A stretch of 64,000 nucleotides of DNA from Amycolatopsis orientalis DSM 43388 (lineage in GTDB: Bacteria > Actinomycetota > Actinomycetes > Mycobacteriales > Pseudonocardiaceae). The translations under genes and the position numbers were made by a program. Shown here piece after piece: positions 34,712 to 42,659 of this stretch (within the stretch, counting starts at the first letter, position 1; each line of letters opens with the position of its first letter). The DNA is taken from positions 124,001 through 188,000 of the forward strand of contig NZ_ASXG01000126.1 of the NCBI RefSeq assembly GCF_000411975.1. The letters run 5' to 3'. The notes beneath the pieces are model-generated. The model was not told the DNA's origin and searched no databases. It saw only the letters and a list, made by a program, of their open reading frames with translations.

Positions 34712-36882
34712 CCGGATTCCTCCGCCGCCACGCGTTCCTGCTGGCGCTCCTCGCCGCGGGAACCACGCTGCGGGTGCTGGCCTGGATCGCCTACCGGCCC
34801 GCGCTGCTGTACATCGATTCCTTCCGGTACCTGGACAATCTGGGGCCGCTGCGCGCCGACGGGATCAACCCGGTCGGGTACGACCTGCTGCTGCGGCCGC
34901 TGCTCGCGGTCGGCGGACTGTCATTCGTCGCCGCGCTGCAGCATCTGGCCGGGCTGGCGATCGCGGTCGGCATCTACGCGCTCGCCCGGCGGCTCGGCGC
35001 GCGCAACTGGGTGGGCGCGCTGGCCGCCGCGCCGCTGCTGCTCGACGCCTACCAGGTGCAGATCGAGCAGAACATCATGGCTGAGGTGCTGTTCGAGGCG
35101 CTGCTGTTCGGGCTGCTGTGGCTGCTGCTGGCCAAGGGCAAACCGAACTGGCGGCGGATCGCGCTGGCCGGGCTCGTGGTCGGGTTCGGCGTGCTGGTGC
35201 GGCTGATCGGCGTCGCGATCGCCGCGCCGTTCCTGCTGTACGTGCTCGCCGCGGGCAGCGCGTGGCGTTCGTGGCGCGGATGGCGCGACGCCGGGATCGG
35301 GCTGCTCGGAATCCTTGTCGTGGTGGTGCCGTACGCGGCTCAAGTCAAGGCGGAGACCGGAAAATGGGGGCTGAGCGGGCCGTCGGGCAGCATGCTCTAT
35401 GGCCGCACCGCCGCGGTCACGGACTGCGCGAAACTCCAGCTCGACCCGGTCGTGCGGCAGTTCTGCCCCACCGAACCGGTCGAGAACCGGCTGGTCGACA
35501 ACTACACGCACGCCGATCTCGACCCGGCGTGGCCCGGGCCGCTGCCGCCCGGCGCGGACAAGGGCGCGCTGGCGCACGAATTCGCCATGACCGCGCTGAA
35601 GGCGCAGTGGCGGGACGTCGCGACGGCGATCCTCGGCGACTTCGGCAAGAGCTTCCAGTTCACCCGCTACACCGCGCCCACCGACGTCCCGATCGACCGG
35701 TGGCAGTTCCAGCAGACCTATCCGGAGTTCGCCGATCCCGCCGTGGTCAAGACCGTCACGCAGCAGTACGACGGCACGGATCCGAAGGTCAATGAGCCGA
35801 TCGCGACGTTCCTGCGCGACTACCAGCTCAACGGCGGGTTCGTGCCGGGCGCGGTGCTCGGGTTCTTCGCGCTGCTCGGCCTGCTGACCGTGCTGCGGCG
35901 CAAGAAACCCCGGCATCCGGCGCGCAGCGGCGCGTTGTTCGCGGCCGGCACCGGGTTGTTCCTGCTGTTCGGGTCCGCGGTGTTCGAGTTTTCCTGGCGC
36001 TACCAGCTTCCCGCGCTCGTGCTGCTGCCGGTCGCCGGAGCGCTCGGGTTCACCACGCTCACCGTGGCGAGCCGTCGTCGCCTCGGCAGTTATCCGGACG
36101 CTGTCGACGAAGGCGCGATCGCGGACTTCCACGACCGGCATCCCGGCGCGAAGCTGTCCGAGCTGACTGTGGTGATCGCGGCGTACAACGAAGCCGGCGG
36201 TATCGGCCAGGTGCTGGAGAAGATGCCGGACGAATGCCTCGGGCTGCCAGTAGACGTCCTGGTGGTCGTCGACGGCGGTACGGACAACACTGCGGCCATC
36301 GCGGAAGACCATGGCGCGTACGTGTGCGTCGCGCCGACTAACCGCGGCCAGGGCGCCGCGCTGCGCCTCGGGTATCACCTCGCTGCCGAGAACGGCGCGA
36401 AGTACATCGTCACCACGGATGGCGACGGTCAGTACGACAACAGCGAAATGGCCGAACTCGTCGCGCCGCTGCTGGATGACACGGCCGATTTCGTAACCGG
36501 CTCCCGGCGGCTGGGCCATGAAGAAGCCGACAGCCGGATGCGCTGGGTCGGCGTGCGCGTGTTCGCGTGGCTCGCGTCGGCGCTCACCTGGCGGCGGATC
36601 ACCGACACATCGTTCGGATTCCGTTCGCTGCGCGCGGAACTCGCGTGCGCGATCCCGCTGAACGAACCGCAGTACCAGTCATCGGAACTGCTGCTAGGCG
36701 CGACCGCGCTGGGCGCGCGCGTGCTCGAACGGCCGATGAGCATGCGGCTGCGCAAGGCGGGCAAGAGCAAAAAGGGCGGCAGCGTGGTGTACGGCGCGAA
36801 CTACGCGCGGGTCATGACAGGGACGTGGTGGCGGGGGTACGTGCTGCGTCGCGGCCGAAAACGAACCGGTCGAGCATCGTGA
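34708..36882 (+). CDS. GT-C membrane glycosyltransferase fused to a GT2 (polyprenyl-phosphate sugar synthase-like) domain
   Basis: 724 residues in two parts. Residues about 1-460 contain about ten transmembrane segments and an acidic RVLAWIAYRPALLYIDSFRYL first loop, like GT39/ArnT-type enzymes that use polyprenyl-phosphate sugars. Residues about 485-720 are a cytoplasmic GT-A domain: ELTVVIAAYNEAGGIGQVL, VLVVVDGGTDNTAAIAE, NRGQGAALRLGY and the metal-binding TTDGDGQYD, similar to DPM1-type synthases. One protein may thus make a lipid-linked sugar and transfer it outside (inferred). GTG start coupled to the epimerase. The 3' end overlaps the convergent GtrA gene by 71 bases. Confidence 0.85.
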   Translation: MTGFLRRHAFLLALLAAGTTLRVLAWIAYRPALLYIDSFRYLDNLGPLRADGINPVGYDLLLRPLLAVGGLSFVAALQHLAGLAIAVGIYALARRLGARNWVGALAAAPLLLDAYQVQIEQNIMAEVLFEALLFGLLWLLLAKGKPNWRRIALAGLVVGFGVLVRLIGVAIAAPFLLYVLAAGSAWRSWRGWRDAGIGLLGILVVVVPYAAQVKAETGKWGLSGPSGSMLYGRTAAVTDCAKLQLDPVVRQFCPTEPVENRLVDNYTHADLDPAWPGPLPPGADKGALAHEFAMTALKAQWRDVATAILGDFGKSFQFTRYTAPTDVPIDRWQFQQTYPEFADPAVVKTVTQQYDGTDPKVNEPIATFLRDYQLNGGFVPGAVLGFFALLGLLTVLRRKKPRHPARSGALFAAGTGLFLLFGSAVFEFSWRYQLPALVLLPVAGALGFTTLTVASRRRLGSYPDAVDEGAIADFHDRHPGAKLSELTVVIAAYNEAGGIGQVLEKMPDECLGLPVDVLVVVDGGTDNTAAIAEDHGAYVCVAPTNRGQGAALRLGYHLAAENGAKYIVTTDGDGQYDNSEMAELVAPLLDDTADFVTGSRRLGHEEADSRMRWVGVRVFAWLASALTWRRITDTSFGFRSLRAELACAIPLNEPQYQSSELLLGATALGARVLERPMSMRLRKAGKSKKGGSVVYGANYARVMTGTWWRGYVLRRGRKRTGRAS

Positions 36883-37318
36883 ACTTCGCGACGAACACCA
36901 GCGCGTAGCTGAGCACGTACGCCGCGTCGAGCAGCGCGACCCACCAGAAGTGCGGCAGGCGCAGCGGCGCGAGCAGGTGCCCGGTGAGCGTGGTCAGGCC
37001 GACCGAGGCGAGGCCGCCGAGCGAGATGACGAGGACGTAGGGCAGCAGCTCGCGCCCCACTTCCGGACGGCCGCGGCGGCCCCACACCCAGCGCCGGGTC
37101 AGGAAGAAGTTCAGCACCGCGCCGGCCGCGAACGCGCAGGCGCTGGCCAGCCACGGGGCCCCGTCCGCGGAGAGCACGGCGATCAGCGTGGCCTGGCTGA
37201 GCAGCGTGGCGGCGACCGAACTGGCGGCCGCGCGGGCGAACCGGACCAGGCCGCGGCGGCGCGGCTTGGGCGATTCTTCCGTCGTGCGGGGGTTCGCCGG
37301 GTTGGTTACCGTCGTCAT
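36812..37318 (-). CDS. GtrA-family membrane protein (lipid-linked sugar flippase-like)
   Basis: 168 residues with four hydrophobic spans and the GtrA pattern: FARAAASSVAATLLSQATLIAVL, ACAFAAGAVLNFFLTRRWVW (the conserved NF-x2-RRWVF-like motif), a third span and YVLSYALVFVAKFTMLDRFVF. GtrA proteins flip polyprenyl-phosphate sugars for surface-polymer modification. It fits the neighbouring GT-C/GT2 fusion, though it is on the opposite strand. It is divergent from the UDP-sulfoquinovose synthase gene. Confidence 0.88.
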   Translation of the reverse strand: MTTVTNPANPRTTEESPKPRRRGLVRFARAAASSVAATLLSQATLIAVLSADGAPWLASACAFAAGAVLNFFLTRRWVWGRRGRPEVGRELLPYVLVISLGGLASVGLTTLTGHLLAPLRLPHFWWVALLDAAYVLSYALVFVAKFTMLDRFVFGRDAARTPATTSLS

Positions 37319-37504
37319 GTCCCCAGTCTCCCCTCGGGCCGCCGGCTCCGCCGCGCGACCCCCCGGCCCACAGCGGATTCACAGCTGACTGCCAGCCGAA
37401 CATCAGCGGCGGGCGATTAGGTTCGGATTCGCCCCCGCGACACCGGGCGTCGTGTAGAACGAAAGGCCGTGCCTGTCGCGAAAACGAAAGGAAAGGGTGC
37501 TCGG

Positions 37505-38662
37505 ATGCGAGTGCTGGTACTCGGCGGTGACGGTTATCTAGGGTGGCCCACTGCGCTCCACTTGTCGGACAAAGGCCACGAAGTGGCGGTTCTGGACAAT
37601 TTCGCGCGCCGCCAGTACGACGTCGAGCTCGGCGCCGAGAGCCTCGTCCCGATCGAAGACCTGAGCACCCGCGTCGACGCGTGGCAGGCGGTGTCCGGCA
37701 AGCGCATCGAACGCTACGAGGGCGACCTGCTCGACGCGGACTTCCTCTTCGGCGCGGTGCGCGAGTTCCGGCCGTCGGCGATCGTGCACTTCGCCGAGCA
37801 GCGGTCCGCGCCGTACTCGATGATCGACCGCGAGCACGCGGTCTACACGCAGCACAACAACGTCGTCGGCAACCTCAACCTGCTGTACGCGATCGCCGAG
37901 ATCGACCCGGACATCCACCTGGTCAAACTGGGCACGATGGGCGAGTACGGCACCCCGAACATCGACATCGAGGAAGGCTGGCTCGAGGTCGAGCACAACG
38001 GCCGCCGCGACCGGATGCTGTACCCGAAGAAGCCGGGCTCGTTCTACCACCTGTCGAAGGTGCACGACTCGCACAACATCGAGTTCGCCTGCCGGATCTG
38101 GGACCTGCGCGCGACCGACCTCAACCAGGGCGTCGTGTACGGCCAGCAGACGCCGCAGACCGCGCTCGACCCGCGGCTGGCCACGCGGTTCGACTACGAC
38201 GCGGTGTTCGGCACGGTGCTCAACCGGTTCGTCATCCAGGCCGTGCTGGGCCAGCCGCTCACGGTGTACGGCAAGGGCGGGCAGACGCGCGGCCTGATCG
38301 ACATCCGCGACACCGTCGAGTGCATCCGGCTGGCGGTCGAGAATCCGGCCGGACGCGGCGAGTTCCGGGTGTTCAACCAGATGACCGAGAGCATGTCGGT
38401 GCGGGAGATCGCCGAACTCGTCGCCGACCGCTTCCCCGGGCCGGTGCAGATCGAGAACCTGGACAATCCGCGGGTCGAGCAGCCGGAGCACTACTACAAC
38501 GTCAAGCACACCGGGCTGGTCGGGCTGGGCCTGGAGCCGCATCTGCTGTCGGACACGCTGATCGAGTCGATGTTCGACATCGTCGGCGCGAACAAGCACC
38601 GGGTCAACGACGAGCGGCTGCGTCCGACGGTCCGCTGGCGCGGAGCGGTCGAAGCCTCCTGA
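37505..38662 (+). CDS. UDP-sulfoquinovose synthase (SQD1 family)
   Basis: Converts UDP-glucose plus sulfite to UDP-sulfoquinovose, the sulfosugar donor. 385 residues of extended-SDR type. The whole set of SQD1 signature blocks is present: GGDGYLGWPTALHL, VHFAEQRSAPYSMIDR, YTQHNNVVGNLNLL, LVKLGTMGEYGTPNIDIEEG, SFYHLSKVHDSHNI, RATDLNQGVVYG and LTVYGKGGQTRGLIDIRDTV. Catalytic T144, Y181, H182 and K185 match the plant SQD1 triad positions. The ATG with GGAAAGGG upstream is preferred to a GTG 12 codons earlier. No SqdX/SQD2-type sulfolipid transferase is visible; the nearest transferase is the GT-C/GT2 fusion. Confidence 0.92.
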   Translation: MRVLVLGGDGYLGWPTALHLSDKGHEVAVLDNFARRQYDVELGAESLVPIEDLSTRVDAWQAVSGKRIERYEGDLLDADFLFGAVREFRPSAIVHFAEQRSAPYSMIDREHAVYTQHNNVVGNLNLLYAIAEIDPDIHLVKLGTMGEYGTPNIDIEEGWLEVEHNGRRDRMLYPKKPGSFYHLSKVHDSHNIEFACRIWDLRATDLNQGVVYGQQTPQTALDPRLATRFDYDAVFGTVLNRFVIQAVLGQPLTVYGKGGQTRGLIDIRDTVECIRLAVENPAGRGEFRVFNQMTESMSVREIAELVADRFPGPVQIENLDNPRVEQPEHYYNVKHTGLVGLGLEPHLLSDTLIESMFDIVGANKHRVNDERLRPTVRWRGAVEAS

Positions 38663-38824
38663 TTCCGTTCCCGCCGAAGACACGTCGCGATCAGCGCGGC
38701 AGGGTCGGCGCAGCGCGGAAAGCAGCGCGCCGTTCCGCCTCGTCGCGGAAATTGTCGGGGGCGGGTGGGATGCTCTTCGAGTCAGCCCCGGAGGGGACGG
38801 AACTGGAAGAGCGGCAAGGCGAAC

Positions 38825-40138
38825 GTGGGGGACGAAGCAGCGGCGCGGTGGAGCCCGGAGCGGGTGCTCGAGCTCGCGCCGGACGCCGCGTCGGCGAAAG
38901 CCGGGCGCGGCCAGGCGGCGCCGGCGAAGTGGTCGGGCGCGGGCGCGTCGGGCCGCGCGGTCTGGGGCGCGTGCCAAGGCAGCGGGAAGCGGCCGTACCA
39001 GACGGCGGTGGAAACGGCCGGGCCCGCCTTCCGGTGCACCTGCCCGAGCCGGAAGTTCCCCTGCAAGCACGCGCTGGGGCTGTTGCTGCGCTGGGCGGAG
39101 GGGCAGCTCCCCCGCGAGGAGGAGCCCGGATGGGTGCACACGTGGCTCGAAGAACGGGCCGCGCGAGCGGAGCGCGCCGAGAAGAAGACGGACGCGCCGA
39201 AGGATCTCGAAGCGGCGGCCAAGCGGGCGCGGGAACGGCTCGCGCGTGTCACCGCCGGGGCCGCTGAGTTGCGCGGATGGCTTGCCGACCGGGTGTCGGC
39301 CGGGTTCGCGACGTTCGAGCGCGGCGGTGCCGACGAGCTGTACGCGGTGGCCTCGCGGATGGTCGACGCGCAGGCTCCCGGGCTGGCGAACGGCCTGCGC
39401 CGGGCGGCGGCTCTGGTGGGCCGGGGCCGGGACTGGCCGGATCGGCTGCTGGCCGAGCTGTCGCTGGTCTACGTGCTCGCGGAGGCGGCGAGCCGGCTGG
39501 AGCAGCTGCCTGCCGGGCTCGCCGGCACCGTCCGGACGCGGCTCGGGTTCTCGGTGAGCAACGCGCAGGTGCTGGAGTCCGGCGAGCGGGTGCCGGACCA
39601 ATGGCTGGTCACCGGCGCGGTCGACGAGGAACAGGACTCGCTGCGCAGCAGGCGCACCTGGCTGCGGGGCAAACGCAGCGGACGGGACGCGCTGGTGCTG
39701 TCGTTCGCTCCGCCCGGACGTCCGCTCGACAGTTCGCTGCCGCCGGGGTTCGTCGTCGCGGGAGAGCTGGTGTTCCATCCGGGCGCGGTGCCGTTGCGGG
39801 CGGTGTTCGACCATCGCGAGGAAGCCGTGCCAGCGGGATCGGCACCCGTCGGCGGGAGTATCGCTTCGGCGCTCGCCGACCATGCCGCGGCGCTCGCGGC
39901 CGATCCTTGGCTGGACCGGTGGCCGGTGTTGCTGAGCGAGCTTCGCCCGGCGCGGCACGGCGAAGGCTGGGCAGTGTCCGATGTGGACGGTGCGGCGCTG
40001 CCGCTGGTGTCCTCGGCGGATCCGTGGCCGCTGCTGGCGCTCGCGGCCGAGCGGCCGGTCACGGTGGCCGCCGAGTGGACGACGGCGGGACTGCGTCCGT
40101 TGAGCTGCTGGCATCGCGATGGGATGGTGCGGCTGTGA
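38825..40138 (+). CDS. SWIM zinc-finger protein
   Basis: 437 residues. A SWIM motif C71-x-C73-x6-C80-x-H82 (RCTCPSRKFPCKHALGLLL) lies near the N-terminus, preceded by a basic segment; SWIM fingers bind nucleic acid or protein. A charged helical region (about 105-150) and a long domain without recognised motifs follow. The GTG at 38825 with AAGGCGAAC upstream is preferred to an extended start. First gene of a five-gene unit whose four junctions all overlap by four bases. Function of the unit unknown. Confidence 0.85.
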   Translation: MGDEAAARWSPERVLELAPDAASAKAGRGQAAPAKWSGAGASGRAVWGACQGSGKRPYQTAVETAGPAFRCTCPSRKFPCKHALGLLLRWAEGQLPREEEPGWVHTWLEERAARAERAEKKTDAPKDLEAAAKRARERLARVTAGAAELRGWLADRVSAGFATFERGGADELYAVASRMVDAQAPGLANGLRRAAALVGRGRDWPDRLLAELSLVYVLAEAASRLEQLPAGLAGTVRTRLGFSVSNAQVLESGERVPDQWLVTGAVDEEQDSLRSRRTWLRGKRSGRDALVLSFAPPGRPLDSSLPPGFVVAGELVFHPGAVPLRAVFDHREEAVPAGSAPVGGSIASALADHAAALAADPWLDRWPVLLSELRPARHGEGWAVSDVDGAALPLVSSADPWPLLALAAERPVTVAAEWTTAGLRPLSCWHRDGMVRL

Positions 40139-41577
40139 CGGCTTGGAACGACCTCGTCAGCACCGTCCTGCTCGGCACCCGGCGCCGGACCCTCGACCCC
40201 GCGGGATTACCGCCCGGGGTAAGGGAAATCGCGCACCAGCGCACCGAACCCGCCGACCAAGCGCTCGTCGCCGCGGCGGCGTACACCGGCTACCGGCGCG
40301 CCGGGCAGCGACCGCTCGCCGGCCTCGAACCCGAACCGGCCGCGGCGGCGGACACCCGCCCGTTGCTCCCGGCCGGGGCGCGGGCGCGGCTCGTGCACCT
40401 GCTTTCGGCCAACCGGCCGGAACTGGTCGAGGAATGGCTCGCCGCGGTGGCGGACAAGGGTTTCCGCGTTCCGGCCGAGCGGCTCCCCGCGCTCGCCGAC
40501 GCGGCGCGGACACGGGTGTCGCTGCGCGAGCCGCTCGCCACGGTCGCGGGCCCGGCCGGGGCGTGGCTCGGCGAGCGGAACCCGGATTGGGCGTTCCTCG
40601 TCGCCGCCGACGACGACACCAGCGACGACGCCTGGCAGTTCGGCACCGCCGCGCGCCGGCAGGCCTGGCTGGAACGCGTGCTCGTGGCCGACCCTGCTCG
40701 TGCGCGGGAGGCGCTCGCCGCGGCCTGGGGCAGCGAACCCGCCGACGTCCGGGCGACGTTCCTGTCGTTGCTGGGCGAACACCTCACCGACGAGGACGAG
40801 CCGTTCGTCGAAGCCGCGCTCGGCGACCGGGCGGCCGGCGTGCGCGAAATCGCGCTGCGGCTGATCGGCCGGTACCCCGAGTCGGCGTCCGGCGCGCGGA
40901 TGATCGAACGGCTGCGTTCCTGCGTCACGGTGCGCAGCCGCGCGCTGCGCGCCGACGTCCTGGTCTTCACTCCGCCGGAGCCGGACGACAGCTTGCCCCG
41001 CGACGGCATCCGCGTCCCCGCCGGTCCCGGGCACGGCACCGCGCTCCTGCGCGCGCTCATCGCCGCCACTCCCCTGCGGTTCTGGGCCGAGTACGGCACT
41101 CCGGGCGAACTGGCCGGGATGCTCGTCGAGGGCCCGCCGTTGAACGCGGTGCGCGAAAGCTGGGCCGTCGCCGCGCTTCGGCAGCGCAACGAGCACTGGG
41201 CGCAGGCCCTCGTGGAAGCCGAGCCGGGCGGACGCAGCACCGCCGCGCTCATCGGCGTGCTGTCGCCGGACCACCAGGCCGCCACCGTCGCGAAGCTGAC
41301 TCGCGGGCTGCCGGTCGAAGCCCTCACCCGGCTGATCCTCGACCTGCCGCAGCCGTGGCCCGCCGCGCTCGGCACGGTGCTGCTCGACTGGGTCGCCGGG
41401 CAGCGCGACCACCGGCTGGTCGCGCACGCGGCCGCGCTGATCGCGAAGGCCGTGCCCGTCCCCTGTCTCGGGCACCCGCTGGCCGAAATCCCGCTTCCCG
41501 GCGAAGCCGCCCCGTGGCGGCGCGCGGTCGCCGAAACCCTGTCCTTCCGCCGTGAAATGCACAAGGAGCTCGCATGA
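40135..41577 (+). CDS. DUF5691-type protein
   Basis: 480 residues, alpha-helical and HEAT-repeat-like in composition (VRATFLSLLGEHLTDEDEPFVEAALGDRAAGVREIALRLIGRYP resembles a repeat pair). N-terminus TAWNDLVSTVLLGTRRR. The match to DUF5691 is from position and general pattern; I see no catalytic motif. GTG start overlaps the SWIM gene stop (GTGA), and its own stop overlaps the MoxR start (ATGA). Probably a scaffold or substrate-binding partner in the complex (inferred). Confidence 0.75.
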   Translation: MTAWNDLVSTVLLGTRRRTLDPAGLPPGVREIAHQRTEPADQALVAAAAYTGYRRAGQRPLAGLEPEPAAAADTRPLLPAGARARLVHLLSANRPELVEEWLAAVADKGFRVPAERLPALADAARTRVSLREPLATVAGPAGAWLGERNPDWAFLVAADDDTSDDAWQFGTAARRQAWLERVLVADPARAREALAAAWGSEPADVRATFLSLLGEHLTDEDEPFVEAALGDRAAGVREIALRLIGRYPESASGARMIERLRSCVTVRSRALRADVLVFTPPEPDDSLPRDGIRVPAGPGHGTALLRALIAATPLRFWAEYGTPGELAGMLVEGPPLNAVRESWAVAALRQRNEHWAQALVEAEPGGRSTAALIGVLSPDHQAATVAKLTRGLPVEALTRLILDLPQPWPAALGTVLLDWVAGQRDHRLVAHAAALIAKAVPVPCLGHPLAEIPLPGEAAPWRRAVAETLSFRREMHKELA

Positions 41578-42659
41578 CGTCCCCCGTCCTCCGGCCGCAC
41601 GCCGAACAGGAATACGCCGGCGAACTGGCCGCTCTCGCCGCGGCCGACGACCGGGCGAAACCGCCGTCGTGGCGGCTTTCGCCGTGGGCGGTGGTCACCT
41701 ATCTGCTCGGCGGGCAACTCGACGACGGCACCGAGATCAGCCCGAAGTACGTCGGGCCGCGGCGGCTGATCGAGGTCGCGGTCGCCACGCTCGCCACCGA
41801 CCGCGCGCTGCTGCTGCTCGGCGTCCCGGGCACCGCGAAGACCTGGGTGTCCGAGCATCTGGCGGCGGCCATCAGCGGGGATTCCACGCTGCTCGTCCAA
41901 GGCACCGCGGGCACCGCCGAGGAACAGATCCGCTACGGCTGGAACTACGCGCGGCTCATCGCCGAGGGGCCGAGCGACCAGGCGCTGGTCGAAAGCCCGA
42001 TCCTGCGCGCGATGCGCGACGGCAAGGTCGCCCGGCTCGAGGAGCTCACCCGCGTCCCGGCCGACGTGCAGGACTCGCTGATCACCATCCTGTCCGAGAA
42101 GACGCTGCCGATCCCGGAACTGGGCACCGAGGTCCAAGCGCGGCCCGGGTTCACGCTCGTGGCCACGGCGAACAACCGGGACAAGGGCGTCAACGAGCTG
42201 TCGAGCGCGCTGCGGCGGCGGTTCAACACCGTCGTCCTCCCGCTGCCGGACACCGCCGAAGCCGAGGTGGACATCGTCCGGCGGCGGGTCAGCCAGCTGG
42301 GGGCCGCGCTTTCGCTGCCCGCCGAAGCCGCGGATCTCGCGGAAATCCGCCGCGTGGTCACGGTTTTCCGCGAGCTGCGGGCCGGGCGCACCGAAGACGG
42401 CCGTACCGCGGTGAAGACCCCGTCGGGGACGCTGTCCACGGCGGAAGCGATCAGCGTGCTCACCGGCGGTCTGGCGCTGGCCGCGCACTTCGGCGACGGG
42501 GTGCTGCGCGCGCAGGACGTCGCGGCCGGGATTCACGGTGCGGTCGTGAAGGATCCGGTGGCCGACAGCGCGATCTGGAGCGAGTACCTGGAGACCGTGG
42601 TGCGCGAGCGGGAAGGCTGGGCCGACTTCTACCGGGCGGGCCAGGAGATCGCCGGATGA
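41574..42659 (+). CDS. MoxR-type AAA+ ATPase
   Basis: 361 residues. Walker A GVPGTAKT (83-90), a pre-sensor block GTAGTAEEQIRYGWNYARLI, Walker B-region RLEELTRVPADVQDSLITILSEK, sensor 1 FTLVATANNRDKG and arginine finger ALRRRFN. MoxR ATPases act as chaperones that assemble or activate partners, usually together with a von Willebrand A protein, as encoded at 44833. Coupled by ATGA overlaps on both sides. Confidence 0.92.
   Translation: MTSPVLRPHAEQEYAGELAALAAADDRAKPPSWRLSPWAVVTYLLGGQLDDGTEISPKYVGPRRLIEVAVATLATDRALLLLGVPGTAKTWVSEHLAAAISGDSTLLVQGTAGTAEEQIRYGWNYARLIAEGPSDQALVESPILRAMRDGKVARLEELTRVPADVQDSLITILSEKTLPIPELGTEVQARPGFTLVATANNRDKGVNELSSALRRRFNTVVLPLPDTAEAEVDIVRRRVSQLGAALSLPAEAADLAEIRRVVTVFRELRAGRTEDGRTAVKTPSGTLSTAEAISVLTGGLALAAHFGDGVLRAQDVAAGIHGAVVKDPVADSAIWSEYLETVVREREGWADFYRAGQEIAG

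Noticed and set aside
38765..38824. Upstream ATG extension of the SWIM protein
   Set aside because: The extra 20 residues look like translated leader; the GTG at 38825 has a better-placed ribosome-binding site.
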